DNA of 64,000 nt from Streptococcus australis (GCF_901543175.1 NZ_LR594040.1:930001-994000); one strand, 5' to 3'; numbered from the stretch's first letter, positions 1 to 8,410 are shown. Translations and numbers: made by a program. The notes: generated by a model from the sequence alone, not told the origin.

Positions 1-1
1 T

Positions 2-289
2 AAAGACCATGCGGATGTTATTCAAGATGTCGCCAAAGGTGATAATCGCCTCTATGAAACCTTACTGGGCTTTGACGAAGGGTACTTAGGTGACAATCCA
101 CTTTATCGCTTGGATGTAGCACCGGAAGTTGTCTCTGAAAAAGGGATCTCAATCCCAAGTGGTAGGGAAGACGGTGCGAATGGTTGGTGGCGACCAGGGG
201 GAAGAACCTATCCAGGAGACATGCCGGAGGGTGTCATGGACGGTATCAGTATAAAGGAAGGAGATGTCACATGGAACGCAGTAAATTAA
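2..289 (+). CDS. C-terminal end of a polymorphic toxin (partial at window edge)
   Basis: An open frame runs in from the window edge and stops at 287-289, giving about 95 residues. The tail is rich in Gly, Trp and Pro, with the motif NGWWRPGGRTYPGDMPEG, typical of a compact secreted toxin tip. I do not recognise the toxin family. The following immunity-type gene starts at 271, so its first 19 bases overlap this tail, as expected for a toxin-immunity pair. The upstream part, presumably with an LXG domain, lies outside the window, so the toxin assignment rests on context. Confidence 0.55.
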   Translation, partial: KDHADVIQDVAKGDNRLYETLLGFDEGYLGDNPLYRLDVAPEVVSEKGISIPSGREDGANGWWRPGGRTYPGDMPEGVMDGISIKEGDVTWNAVN

Positions 290-699
290 CATGGGAAGAA
301 GTTATCAAGTTTGAGGAAATAAAAGGCTACGGTCAACAGATTTGGAGGCATAATGGCCAGTATTATCTTGTCGCAGATGAAGGAGGTATTGCGGAACAAC
401 GAGTGGTGTATGAGTTGCCTCTAGAGCTGTTTCAGTTGCTTGATAGTGGGACAAAAACTATGGTTGATATTCATTATAAGCTACAAAATGATGAATGGCC
501 TTCAACCGAAGAAGAAAGAAAGGCTAGTGAAAAAAAATGGATTGAGGAGGGACTTACCCCTCTTATAGCTAATCCTAAAAGTAGAGAATACTTTACTCAA
601 GAAGAACTCGAAAAATTAATCCCTCTAGCAGAACAAAAATGGATTGATTGGAAGGGTAAACTCCCAGATAACTACGTGTCACCGCTAGATAAAGATTAA
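271..699 (+). CDS. Putative immunity protein, first of two paralogues
   Basis: A 142-aa protein beginning MERSKLTWEEVIKFEE. I chose the ATG at 271 because GGAAGGAG lies about 9 bases upstream and it overlaps the end of the preceding toxin tail. An earlier in-frame start at 184 has no ribosome site and would add residues absent from the paralogue. The protein is acidic, has no signal peptide or membrane segment, and shares the core YYLV.DEGGIAEQRVVYELPL with the next gene. I do not recognise the family. Position directly after a toxin tail suggests it neutralises that toxin in the cytoplasm. The two copies differ mainly in the C-terminal third. Confidence 0.65.
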   Translation: MERSKLTWEEVIKFEEIKGYGQQIWRHNGQYYLVADEGGIAEQRVVYELPLELFQLLDSGTKTMVDIHYKLQNDEWPSTEEERKASEKKWIEEGLTPLIANPKSREYFTQEELEKLIPLAEQKWIDWKGKLPDNYVSPLDKD

Positions 700-744
700 C
701 CATTTCGCTTTTGATAACCTCTAGATCATTAGGAGGATACTAAG

Positions 745-1131
745 ATGGGGATTACCAATATTACATGGGAAGAAGTTATCAAGTTTGAGGAAGTCGCAGG
801 GTATGGTCAGCATATCTGGAAACACGGCGAACAATATTATCTTGTCGTGGATGAAGGAGGTATTGCGGAACAACGAGTGGTGTATGAATTGCCACTAGAG
901 TTGTTTCAGTTGATTGAGAGTGGAGAAAAGAATTTAGTAGAGTTACATTTTAGGCTAAAAAATGATGCTTGGCCACCTAATATGTCACAAGAGGAAGCAA
1001 ATAAGCTTTTTTGGCGAAAACACATTGAGGTTTTAAAAAATAATGCCGCAGCACAAAGGCATTTTACTCGTCAAGAGCTAGAAGAATTATTACCAGAAGG
1101 GTCAAAAATTCTAGCAAGTAGTGAGAGTTAA
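745..1131 (+). CDS. Putative immunity protein, second paralogue
   Basis: A 128-aa protein with a clear AGGAGG site at about 731-736 and an ATG at 745. The first 80 residues closely match the preceding gene (TWEEVIKFEE, GYGQ.IW, EGGIAEQRVVYELPLELFQL). The last 45 diverge. It is soluble and acidic with no recognised family. Tandem divergent immunity paralogues are common in polymorphic-toxin loci and may protect against variants of one toxin delivered by relatives. No toxin sequence remains between the two copies, so this one is an orphan immunity gene. Confidence 0.6.
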   Translation: MGITNITWEEVIKFEEVAGYGQHIWKHGEQYYLVVDEGGIAEQRVVYELPLELFQLIESGEKNLVELHFRLKNDAWPPNMSQEEANKLFWRKHIEVLKNNAAAQRHFTRQELEELLPEGSKILASSES

Positions 1132-1142
1132 TATGGATTTGA

Positions 1143-1481
1143 TATGGTAAACAGTGTATTAACGTTGAAGATGGAAAAATTATAGCTTTTAATAAACGCG
1201 GATTACCTTATCCAGAGGGATATCAAGACTATCATCAATATGAAGTAGTTAAAGATATAAATCTTAAAAATCTTGAAGAAGGTTTTCTTTCTATGTCTGA
1301 TGTGGATCAAGAAAAACTTTCTATTATAATGCAAAAACGAGGGATATCGTTTTCAGATTTAGCTACTCCTGCAAAAGGTGAAATTGCAAAAGTTTTTGGA
1401 GCTGGTGGTGGAACGCAGATTAAACTTGGAATATCTGTTAGCTGGTACGAAAAAATGGGACTATTAAAGAAGATAAAATAA
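1143..1481 (+). pseudogene. TNT-type NADase toxin tip, N-terminally truncated
   Basis: The open frame begins just after a stop (1140-1142) and lacks a sensible start. It reads like the C-terminal part of a TNT (tuberculosis necrotizing toxin-like) NAD+ glycohydrolase: II AFNKRGLPYPEGYQDYHQY, then GEIAKVFGAGGGTQI near the end. The GGGTQ motif is the family hallmark, and its Gln is, as I recall, catalytic. The domain's N-terminal DRYG/GKF.SP motif, present in the copy at 27.9 kb, is missing. There is no LXG region and no own promoter, so it is probably a silent tip cassette. A likely immunity gene follows directly. Confidence 0.7.
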
Positions 1482-1531
1482 ATGGATAAATTGATGCATG
1501 AAAAAAAATAATTCAACAGAAAATTGAAGAG

Positions 1532-1813
1532 TTGAATTATACTACGCTAAGAGTCTCCGTATTTAATGGCAGGAATAAAGGGAGAGAAGATTGGCAAACG
1601 CGAATAGAATATGATGAGGGGGAAAAAGTATACTTAGTTTATTCTTTAGGAGATAGGGCAAGTATTATAGGAAAGATTAGAACATTTGGAAATTTTGAAG
1701 AAGCAGAGCAATGCTTATTTGAGATATTGGATTTAACTGTAAAATATAACAGGTTGCAAGTGATGACTAACGAGGAACCAGAATATCCTTCTCCTTTGTG
1801 GGACAAACCATAA
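1532..1813 (+). CDS. TNT-associated immunity protein, probably frameshifted at its start
   Basis: Homologous to the genes at 2169 and 28291, which also follow TNT tips; all end in SPLWDK. As it stands, the frame can start only at TTG 1532, without a good ribosome site. The homologous N-terminus continues in frame upstream to about 1502, but the ATG codons at 1482 (directly after the TNT stop) and 1498 are in other frames. They are separated from it by a run of eight A (1501-1508). One extra A would join the ATG at 1482 to the frame and restore a protein the length of its relatives. It may be inactive or phase-variable. Confidence 0.6.
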   Translation: MNYTTLRVSVFNGRNKGREDWQTRIEYDEGEKVYLVYSLGDRASIIGKIRTFGNFEEAEQCLFEILDLTVKYNRLQVMTNEEPEYPSPLWDKP

Positions 1814-1905
1814 TGATAAAATTAGAAAAGCAACGCAGTGAAATTTGATTTGAATTTTATCGAGCTCTCCCATCAACAAGTCTCGACTACCTTTATGCGC
1901 AGTGA
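1814..1905 (+). other. Recombination scar: leader fragment joined to DUF4176-gene tail
   Basis: No gene. The stretch starts with a short leader (atgataaaattagaaaagca) and switches at GAGCTCTCCCATCAACAAG to DNA matching 12440-12485, the 3' part of the LXG-associated DUF4176 gene. It then runs into the next TNT fragment. The same composite sequence recurs at 17129-17270 and 28617-28720. Confidence 0.6.
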
Positions 1906-2166
1906 GGATGTCAAGATTATCATAAATATGAGGTGATACATGATTTGGAAAGAAGTAATATAGAAGTGGCTTTCAATAATGCTTCACCTGAGTTACGGAA
2001 ATATTTAACTAAGAGTCTTTCTAAATATGGTAATCCTATAGATGTTCTTTCAAATATTCGAAAGGGAGAGATAGCTATGGTTTTCGGAGCAGGTGGAGGA
2101 ACACAGATACAATTAGGCTCGAATCTTGAATATTACAAAGCCTTGAACTTGTTAAAGGAGCTTTAA
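1906..2166 (+). pseudogene. Second TNT-type toxin tip fragment
   Basis: About 86 codons of TNT C-terminal sequence, opening at G-C-QDYHKYEV and ending GEIAMVFGAGGGTQIQLG followed by a short tail. The break falls inside the toxin domain at a GAGGAT/GAGGGAT microhomology with the DUF4176-gene fragment. A GTG at 1933 could start translation but would give only the domain's last third. It lacks the LXG domain and the first half of the NADase fold, so it cannot be an active secreted toxin. The matching immunity gene follows after 2 bases. Confidence 0.65.
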
Positions 2167-2168
2167 TA

Positions 2169-2492
2169 ATGCGAGCAGAACTAGAAAAACAATATGTGTT
2201 AGAGATTGAATTGAGAATCAAATTGAATAATTTTCAGACTCTACATTACGTGCTCTTTGATGAATCAAAGAGATTACCTTGGGCAACACACCTATTTTAT
2301 AAGAATGGTGTATTCCAAGTAAATAGTAGAGACGAACGTTCTTATGTCGTGGGGAAAACTTGGACATTTAATAATTTTGATGATGCAGTTAAGAAGTTTA
2401 TAGAAATACTTAAAGATACAGTAGAAGCAGAGAATTTGGCTAATTTATTAGGATTTTCTCATCCCTATTCATCTCCATTATGGGATAAGTAA
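2169..2492 (+). CDS. TNT-associated immunity protein
   Basis: A 107-aa intact protein starting 2 bases after the TNT fragment stop, so probably translationally coupled. It aligns along its length with the products at 28291 and 1532: FQTLHYVLFDE, VNSRDERSYVVGKTW.F.NF and the terminal YSSPLWDK. It is soluble, with no signal. Three independent TNT tips each followed by this family make it the likely NADase antidote. It is not obviously the mycobacterial IFT. The family assignment is by genomic association only. Confidence 0.72.
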   Translation: MRAELEKQYVLEIELRIKLNNFQTLHYVLFDESKRLPWATHLFYKNGVFQVNSRDERSYVVGKTWTFNNFDDAVKKFIEILKDTVEAENLANLLGFSHPYSSPLWDK

Positions 2493-2604
2493 TTGTTCAA
2501 TCTATTACTTACACTGCTCTGACGGATCCAGGTGCAGCTATGCGGATAAGGCAGCTTATCGTGCTCAAGAGACCGGAAAAGCCCTCTGGGATAAGGTCAC
2601 TCAT

Positions 2605-3603
2605 ATGGATGCCTATGATGCAGGAGGCTTGACCTTTGAAGTTGCGAGTCTTTTTGTCGGTCCAGCAGCTGTGGGTAAGATGGCTAAGGGGACCAAGCTA
2701 GGAGCTAAGGCATCTGAGATGATTCAGTTAGCCAAGAACAGTACCAAGGTAAGAATTCTCGCAAATGTCGAAAAATGGGGATCAAAGGTTGACAATATCC
2801 TAGCGAAGAGCAATAATGTCATTGGGAAATTTGGGGAGAAATTATTAGATACCCGAATCCCAGTCAGTATCCGTCAAGAAGCATTTGCCTTTGCGGGTGG
2901 TATGGGAACCAAGCCTACCTTCAGCGTTGAGAGTAAGACTCTGCGTGATGTGATGCACTTCTCAAGCAAACATGCGGATGATGTGGTGAGAGTGGCAGAG
3001 AAGCCCTTTGATAAAGAGCGATTACTTCAGAATCTTAAAGAGAGCCTACTGGCGAGAGAATCATCAAACTTTAAAGAGTATGTGGCTAAAGAAAAGGACT
3101 TCTTTGAAGGCATTGCTAAAAATAAGAGATTTGAAGCATTTGGAAAAGGAGAATTATCCTTTGATGATGTCTTATCAGACTATGCTAAAGAGTATGCTGA
3201 ATTAGTAAATAATAATGAAAAATGGACCTGGTCTAAAAATTTTGTTAATAGCAATAAAATTACTAAGGGACAAAAGCAATTAATTAAAAATCTTGCTATA
3301 CAGGAAGGTTATATACCTAAAGTAAAAGTAACACCGGCTGAAGGAATGAGGTATGGATTTGCAGATTTTGAGGGAGCAAATCTAGTGCAAGAAACTGTTC
3401 AGCTCCCCAAAGAACTTTGGTTAAAGACTGATAGAGAACAATTTAAGTGGTTAAATGAAAAGATCGCTGGATTTAGAGAAGGGCTGACTTGGCATCACAC
3501 AGAAGTACCAGGAAAAATGGAGCTAGTTCCTTATGGCATACATAATATAACATTGCATAATGGTGGCAGATCAGCGGGTCTTTGGGCATATGCACCAAGA
3601 TGA
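2605..3603 (+). CDS. Orphan LXG mid-region fused to a WHH nuclease toxin tip
   Basis: A 332-aa frame from MDAYDAGGLTFE. Residues 1-130 are the conserved LXG mid-region or linker; residues 130-332 are a toxin tip. The end carries LTWHHTEVPG, MELVPYGIHN and LHNGGRS, the signature of the HNH/EndoVII-type WHH family (DNA cleavage expected). Linker exit is the RVAEKPFDKER type. The frame is open to 2521, where a 28-base deletion relative to the full-length genes shifts the upstream YTALTDPG fragment out of frame. Without an LXG domain it should not be secreted. It may be a silent donor cassette. A SUKH gene follows. Confidence 0.75.
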   Translation: MDAYDAGGLTFEVASLFVGPAAVGKMAKGTKLGAKASEMIQLAKNSTKVRILANVEKWGSKVDNILAKSNNVIGKFGEKLLDTRIPVSIRQEAFAFAGGMGTKPTFSVESKTLRDVMHFSSKHADDVVRVAEKPFDKERLLQNLKESLLARESSNFKEYVAKEKDFFEGIAKNKRFEAFGKGELSFDDVLSDYAKEYAELVNNNEKWTWSKNFVNSNKITKGQKQLIKNLAIQEGYIPKVKVTPAEGMRYGFADFEGANLVQETVQLPKELWLKTDREQFKWLNEKIAGFREGLTWHHTEVPGKMELVPYGIHNITLHNGGRSAGLWAYAPR

Positions 3604-3712
3604 TTCTGATATTGATTTTTTATGAGGTGTATGTAATTCTTGTATAGCGCTGCTAAAATATATTGAATGTGGTATTCATTCTAAAGATAAAAAGAAAGGA
3701 AAAAATTAGAAA

Positions 3713-4207
3713 GTGGAAGATATTAGAACGGTAATCCTCCCTTTGCCTAGTATTGAATTAGTTAAGGAAAAGGAGGAAGAATGGTGCATTGAGTTACCGA
3801 GCTCCTTTAAGGAATTCATAACCAGATATAATGGGATAATTCCTAAAAAGAATCTTTTTAAAATCAGTGATGATAAAGAGTATGTTATAGAAAGATTCCT
3901 TTGTATTTTAGATGATTTTGAAGAGAATTCCCTAGGAATGTACGATATTGATGTTATATGGAGTCCAATACTAGAAATTTTAAGTGTGGATCCAGATTCT
4001 GTTGGTGTAGAACTATTACCAGTAGCAACACTGTTCGGTGGTGATTTTATTTGTTTAGATTATAGAGAAGGGCCCCAGAACCCTAAGGTATGTTATTGGA
4101 AGCGCGAGGATTCATACGAATGGCATCCTAGTGTAGAGTTTGTTTCAGAAACATTTGAAGACTTTTTAGGAATGCTATATTCTGAAGATGATATTGCAAA
4201 TAGCTAG
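3713..4207 (+). CDS. SMI1/KNR4 (SUKH) family immunity protein, copy 1
   Basis: A 164-aa soluble protein starting at GTG 3713 behind GAAAGGAAA. The order W.IELPSSFKEFI..YNG.IPKKN, then an acidic centre, then GGDFICLDY and a terminal ETFEDFLGMLYSED is characteristic of SUKH-superfamily immunity proteins, which bind and block diverse nuclease toxins. Placed after the WHH nuclease tip, which is probably its target. A close paralogue lies 76 bases downstream, and the 3' ends of the two genes are almost identical. Confidence 0.8.
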   Translation: MEDIRTVILPLPSIELVKEKEEEWCIELPSSFKEFITRYNGIIPKKNLFKISDDKEYVIERFLCILDDFEENSLGMYDIDVIWSPILEILSVDPDSVGVELLPVATLFGGDFICLDYREGPQNPKVCYWKREDSYEWHPSVEFVSETFEDFLGMLYSEDDIANS

Positions 4208-4230
4208 TATTTGATTACGGAATCATGCTT
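4151..4230 (+). repeat. 80-bp direct repeat at SUKH gene 3' ends (partner 4728-4807)
   Basis: The last codons, stop and about 24 bases downstream of the two neighbouring SUKH genes are identical over 80 bp except one base. The bodies of the genes differ much more. This suggests gene conversion or a duplication whose ends are maintained by recombination. Confidence 0.8.
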
Positions 4231-4283
4231 TAGGTCATTGGGCCGACGCTATAAGATAAATAGGAAGGATTTAATGTTTAATA

Positions 4284-4784
4284 ATGGAATATAAAAATAC
4301 GATAATAACACCATTACCTGACGAACAGTTACTGAATGAAGAAGAAAAGATATGGAGGGTTTCACTCCCAGCATCTGCTAAGGAATTTTTTAAACAATAT
4401 AGTGGGTTGATTCCTAAGAAGAATATCTTTAGCGGAAAGTTACCTCAAGATCAGGAACGTATAATAGAACGTTTTTTGTGTATTTTACATGATACTCAAA
4501 ATCATACTTTGGGTATGTATGATATAGATGTAATTCTAACGCAATTAGATGAACGCTTACTGTATTCTGAAGATATTTTAGGAGTAGAATTACTACCTGT
4601 AGCGGCTTTATTTGGCGGAGACTTTGTTTGCTTAGATTATAGTCAGAGAAGGGAGAATCCTAGTGTGTGCATATGGCATCATGAATCTTCTTATGAACTT
4701 AATCCATCCACAACTTTTATCACGGATACATTTGAAGACTTTTTAGGAATGCTATATTCTGAAGATGATATTGCAAATAGCTAG
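4284..4784 (+). CDS. SMI1/KNR4 (SUKH) family immunity protein, copy 2
   Basis: A 166-aa paralogue of the preceding gene: SLPASAKEFFKQYSGLIPKKN, ERFLCIL, LGMYDIDV, VELLPVAALFGGDFVCLDY and an identical C-terminus. The start is ATG 4284; AGGAAGG sits rather far upstream (4262-4267), and an out-of-frame ATG at 4274 has better spacing, so translation may be modest. It is likely an immunity protein for a variant WHH-type nuclease; no toxin accompanies this copy. The repeated 3' end shows recent exchange with copy 1. Confidence 0.78.
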   Translation: MEYKNTIITPLPDEQLLNEEEKIWRVSLPASAKEFFKQYSGLIPKKNIFSGKLPQDQERIIERFLCILHDTQNHTLGMYDIDVILTQLDERLLYSEDILGVELLPVAALFGGDFVCLDYSQRRENPSVCIWHHESSYELNPSTTFITDTFEDFLGMLYSEDDIANS

Positions 4785-4858
4785 TATTTGGTTACGGAAT
4801 CATGCTTTTGAGTATATGTTAAGAGTAATGCACAAAATATAATGCAGGAGTCCTATTT

Positions 4859-5900
4859 ATGGGGGATAAATTCCTTGAGTTATTTATTAAAAAAACTTTT
4901 TATAATGAGCTATTTAGTAAGTTGAAATCTTATATCTACCTTCATAGAGATGAAATAAAAGTTAGATTCTACACTTTATCTTCGATATCCTATAAAGCGC
5001 TAGATGATTTTAGCGTCAAGAGTGTTTTAACACGAAATATGGTTGGTGATATGATAGAATCTTATTTGCTTGTAGTAGCGATATTAGAAATAAAAGGACA
5101 CTCTAAATATGGATATGAAGTAGATAATGCTGAAATATGGCTAGATGTAACGGTTTCTTACCAATTGAATAATGGACTTCATCATTTCTCCGTAGGGAAT
5201 ATCACAGAGTATGATGCTACTAATAAAGAGATGAAACAAACTCCAGATTTTACTCTGGAGTTTGTTCCCTATATCTATGCTAGGGATATGGAACAAGTTG
5301 CGGAAGGAATAGTGAGAAGATACTATCCAGAGGCGTTACAGACTCCGATGGCTCTACCTATTGATGAGTATCTTTCAAATATCGGTCTGACAAAAGTTGA
5401 AAGGAAATTGACTCCTGATAGTTTCGTTTTTGGAGAGATGATTTTTAAAGATACAACTGTCACGTTGTATGATGAAGATACTCCTAAAGAATTGGCTGAA
5501 AGGAACTATTCTGGTTGATCCAGAAGTAATCCGTTTACGAAGTCAAGGGAGCTATCATAATACGATTGTTCATGAATCAGTTCACTGGCTTCTTCACCGA
5601 CTACATAATGAGTACCGTATGCTGCAGGATAAAAGTCATAGGAGAAGCAGTAGTCGAGTGGAGATAAACCATAGAAGCTCAGAAAAATGGACAGCTTATG
5701 ATTTTATGGAGTAGCAGGCCAATAATATAGCCCCACGAATTCTCATGCCCCGGCGTACAATGAAACAAATGGTTCAAGAATTCTTTGTCAAATATTCGCT
5801 AGAGTTTGAACAAGAGAAAAAGCTCTAATGTTTGAGCAGATTATTGATGATTTATCAGAATTCTTCCAAGTATCCCGACTTGCTGTAAAAAGTTGAAGCC
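4859..5900 (+). pseudogene. ImmA/IrrE-like metallopeptidase gene, inactivated
   Basis: The first frame (4859-5518, 219 aa, MGDKFLELFIKKTF) continues after a one-base loss near 5505 in another frame (to 5714) holding HESVHWLLHR, a zinc HExxH motif. It is then stopped at 5712 by TAG where the family has Trp (..ME-W-QANNIAPRILMP..). Recognisable sequence goes on to about 5895. The pattern LLDPE..HESVHW..QAN.IAPRILMP resembles ImmA/IrrE-type peptidases, which cleave repressors. Here it may have been an immunity or regulatory gene. Shortened copies with the same leader and ribosome site occur at 26706 and 30864. Confidence 0.7.
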
Positions 5901-6064
5901 TTAAATAGAGGTCAAACTTTTACTATTTCTTTCAAGAATGCTTGTGTGCTCAATGCAATCAACCCTAGATTTAAAGAATTTTTGACAATCTGATTTCTGA
6001 CTTTGAATCAACAGTCGGTGAGAAAAGCGCAACAGCTGTCATCAACAGTGAGGCCTTAACTAGC

Positions 6065-7141
6065 TTGAAGCAGAGTGTGGATCGTCTCCATTCCTCCATT
6101 GTCCGGGATATGGATGCGACGAATAAATATTATACGGAAATTTCTGACTTGATCTCACTGAAAGCTCCCAGCAAGGATAAGCTAGCTCGAGCGATTGCGG
6201 CGTCGAAACAGTCGCTTTCAGAGACGGAGAAGCGCCTGGTTGCCTTCAATGGCAAGCAGGCCACAAGTGAGTTAGATGCGATTTTAAACAATCAAAATAA
6301 GGGCTTAACGAAGGTGAGTGGGACGGTTACCATGGCCAGCCCTTATCGTAATTCTGAAGCGCTTGATATCTATCGTAATCCTCATTTCAAGAAGGCGGCA
6401 AACCGCTATCACCAGAAAGTGGATAGTCTAGCAAGGGCTTACTTCCAGAAGAATCATCCAGGCGTTGCATTTGACAAGGACAAGGCAGGGATTGAGGAAT
6501 TGCAGGCTCTTGCGAGGGAGGTGACCAAGAAAACAGTTACTACCGGAGATAAGAGTGATGAACGATATTTGGAATATCTAGAAACATTTAAAAATTCAAT
6601 AAGTTTTATTAGTTATGGTATTACAGGACATTTAGCTAGTAGGGAAGCTATTGCAAGTTATCATAAGATTAAGAATGGTACATGGTATGGCAAAAGAGTA
6701 AAAAGTACAACTTCTGGATATAAAACATGGAAACAAGTCAATGGAGATGTGAGTCGCTATAAAGCTGTTCAGAATGCAAAACGATTAGATGAATTAGCTA
6801 ATGGTACAGGTACTGTTGTACGAGGAACAGGTATAAAAGGTGTAGCTAAAAGCGTAGGTATTCTAGGAGGAAGTCTGGCTGTACTGGATGGTGGTTTAAC
6901 TTATCTTGAAAGAAAAGATGAGTATGGTGAAACAAGTGCTACTATAGATGGTGTCGCACATACGACAACATCTATAGGGTCTATTTATGTAGGAGCTGCA
7001 GTGGGAAATTTTATTCCAGTTCCCGTAGTTGGGGCATTAGCAGGAGCGGCAACTGGATATCTGGTTGGTGGAATTGCAAATACTCTTTATGATGGATTTG
7101 CTCATGGGAAATGGAATTGGGATAATTTTAAACTTTGGTAA
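6065..7141 (+). CDS. LXG-type toxin fragment with glycine-zipper tip, copy 1
   Basis: A 358-aa frame, open upstream to about 5979. It begins inside the helical LXG domain of a second LXG subfamily (DFESTVGEKSATAVINS..), unlike the 12531 group. The C-terminus has Gly/Ala-rich hydrophobic stretches (GIKGVAKSVGILGGSLAVLDG; VGAAVGNFIPVPVVGALAG, AATGYLVGG), a glycine-zipper pattern expected to insert in membranes, like the pore-forming LXG effector TelE. The following gene encodes a four-helix membrane protein, fitting immunity to a membrane-active toxin. The start (TTG 6065) is artificial; the N-terminal LXG part is missing, so this is probably a silent cassette. Confidence 0.65.
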   Translation: MKQSVDRLHSSIVRDMDATNKYYTEISDLISLKAPSKDKLARAIAASKQSLSETEKRLVAFNGKQATSELDAILNNQNKGLTKVSGTVTMASPYRNSEALDIYRNPHFKKAANRYHQKVDSLARAYFQKNHPGVAFDKDKAGIEELQALAREVTKKTVTTGDKSDERYLEYLETFKNSISFISYGITGHLASREAIASYHKIKNGTWYGKRVKSTTSGYKTWKQVNGDVSRYKAVQNAKRLDELANGTGTVVRGTGIKGVAKSVGILGGSLAVLDGGLTYLERKDEYGETSATIDGVAHTTTSIGSIYVGAAVGNFIPVPVVGALAGAATGYLVGGIANTLYDGFAHGKWNWDNFKLW

Positions 7142-7147
7142 TTTAAA

Positions 7148-7795
7148 ATGTTTAGAAAAATTATTTATATTGGGGAATTTAATAATCAAGCCATATACTT
7201 TGATACAGAAGAGCAGGTACCGTTAGCGGCATCTAAAAGCTCACTGTTGAATACACAAAACTCCAAATATAGTTGGAAATATATTGTTTGTATTATTTTG
7301 ATTCTTATCTTGATTCGTATAATGTACAGAATTTTTCCGATTTTGGATCCTTTTCATGAAAAGTATAGTGTAGCAACTATAGTTTATTTGATAATAGTTT
7401 GGGTGGGAGCTGGAGTTGGTTTCCCAATCATAATGGAGAAAATTTTATATAAAAACATAAAGTCCGTTACTCCGACTACAAAGCAGGCTTTTAGAGGAGC
7501 CTTGTATGGGAATATCATTTGGAATAATTTTAGCAACAAGAAAATAACTAAAAGCAAGAAATTATGGGCTTGGATAGTGACTCTTTGCATTGTATTTTTT
7601 TCTATAGCGAGTTTAATTGTTGGGGCTTTTGTATTTAACATGATTGGCAAAACTATAGGTAGTGAAATTATTGCAATAAGTCTCTTGGGGTTGTTACCGG
7701 GAATGAGTGTTTTTCTACTTTGGCAAAATAATATCATTCGTTGGATGCGTATTGTTGAAAACTATCAAAAAAGAAAGATAAAATGGAGTAATTAA
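7148..7795 (+). CDS. Four-helix membrane protein, putative immunity to glycine-zipper toxin
   Basis: A 215-aa protein, ATG at 7148, 6 bases after the toxin stop. A soluble N-terminal 40 residues (IGEFNNQAIYFDTEEQ) is followed by four hydrophobic segments at about 43-60, 75-96, 140-165 and 172-190. Two similar proteins occur at 8411 and 9880, each after a glycine-zipper tip and before a DUF4176 gene. Membrane immunity proteins such as TipE protect against the pore-former TelE. By analogy this one should sit in the cytoplasmic membrane and block pore assembly. No named family is recognised. Confidence 0.68.
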   Translation: MFRKIIYIGEFNNQAIYFDTEEQVPLAASKSSLLNTQNSKYSWKYIVCIILILILIRIMYRIFPILDPFHEKYSVATIVYLIIVWVGAGVGFPIIMEKILYKNIKSVTPTTKQAFRGALYGNIIWNNFSNKKITKSKKLWAWIVTLCIVFFSIASLIVGAFVFNMIGKTIGSEIIAISLLGLLPGMSVFLLWQNNIIRWMRIVENYQKRKIKWSN

Positions 7796-8104
7796 ATGAA
7801 TCAAAAAATATTACCGCTTGGGAGTGTTGTGTGTCTGAAAAATGGTGATGGGACACAGTTGTTAATTATTGCAAGAGGCAGTATTGTAAAACAAGGATGG
7901 AGAAAAGAAGTATATTTTGACTACGGAGCGGTGTTGATACCACAAGGTATGTCCAATCCGGAAAATGTTTATTTCTTTAACCATGAAAATATTAAAGAAA
8001 TTATTTTTAAGGGTTTTGTAAATGAAGATGAGATTGAATTTGCAAATCATTATGATAAATTGATAGAACAGTCGAATTTGATTAAGGGAAGTGTGGAAGA
8101 ATGA
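7796..8104 (+). CDS. DUF4176 family protein, copy 1
   Basis: A 102-aa protein with the DUF4176 signature LPLGSVVCLKNG, LLIIARG, YFDYGAVLIPQG, VYFFNHENI and IIFKGF. Its ATG directly follows the stop of the membrane protein, so the two are coupled. DUF4176 proteins accompany LXG/T7SS operons of Firmicutes; their role is unsettled, and a targeting factor or chaperone for the LXG substrate is a reasonable guess. Cytoplasmic, no signal. Confidence 0.8.
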   Translation: MNQKILPLGSVVCLKNGDGTQLLIIARGSIVKQGWRKEVYFDYGAVLIPQGMSNPENVYFFNHENIKEIIFKGFVNEDEIEFANHYDKLIEQSNLIKGSVEE

Positions 8105-8410
8105 ATTAGCTTATAAATCTAGATGATGCACCGCTTTATGTGAAGATGCCTTTAAGGCTCTCCTGTTTTTTGAATTACTCAAATTCCTAAACGAAAATTA
8201 GTGCTTCAAACCTTATTAGATAGACATTTAAAAAGTAAATTTTAAGAAAATCAATATCTTTTTATACTAGCGTAAAATTATTATAGTGTAGAGGGAGTTT
8301 TACAGTATGAATTTATTGCGACATAGGAAAGACGGTCAATGATGCTGGAAAAAATATCGGCGATGCTTTTACAGGAATGATGAGTGGTTTGGGAAGTGTA
8401 TTTGGGTGAT
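8105..8410 (+). other. Degraded stretch ending in the tail of a glycine-zipper toxin
   Basis: No intact gene. The first 200 bases are AT-rich without recognisable coding content. At 8323-8409 an open frame gives 28 residues (GKTVNDAGKNIGDAFTGMM ending SVFG), closely resembling the tail of the toxin at 9287 (GKGISNIGKSF ... GVFG). It is the last remnant of a second glycine-zipper tip, still placed directly before its membrane immunity gene. Confidence 0.6.

Noticed and set aside
184..270. Upstream extension of the first immunity protein
   Set aside because: The region encodes the toxin tail in another frame; the ATG at 271 has the ribosome site and matches the paralogue start.
7384..7737. Minus-strand frame within the membrane immunity gene
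   Set aside because: Hydrophobic mirror of a membrane protein gene; common artefact.
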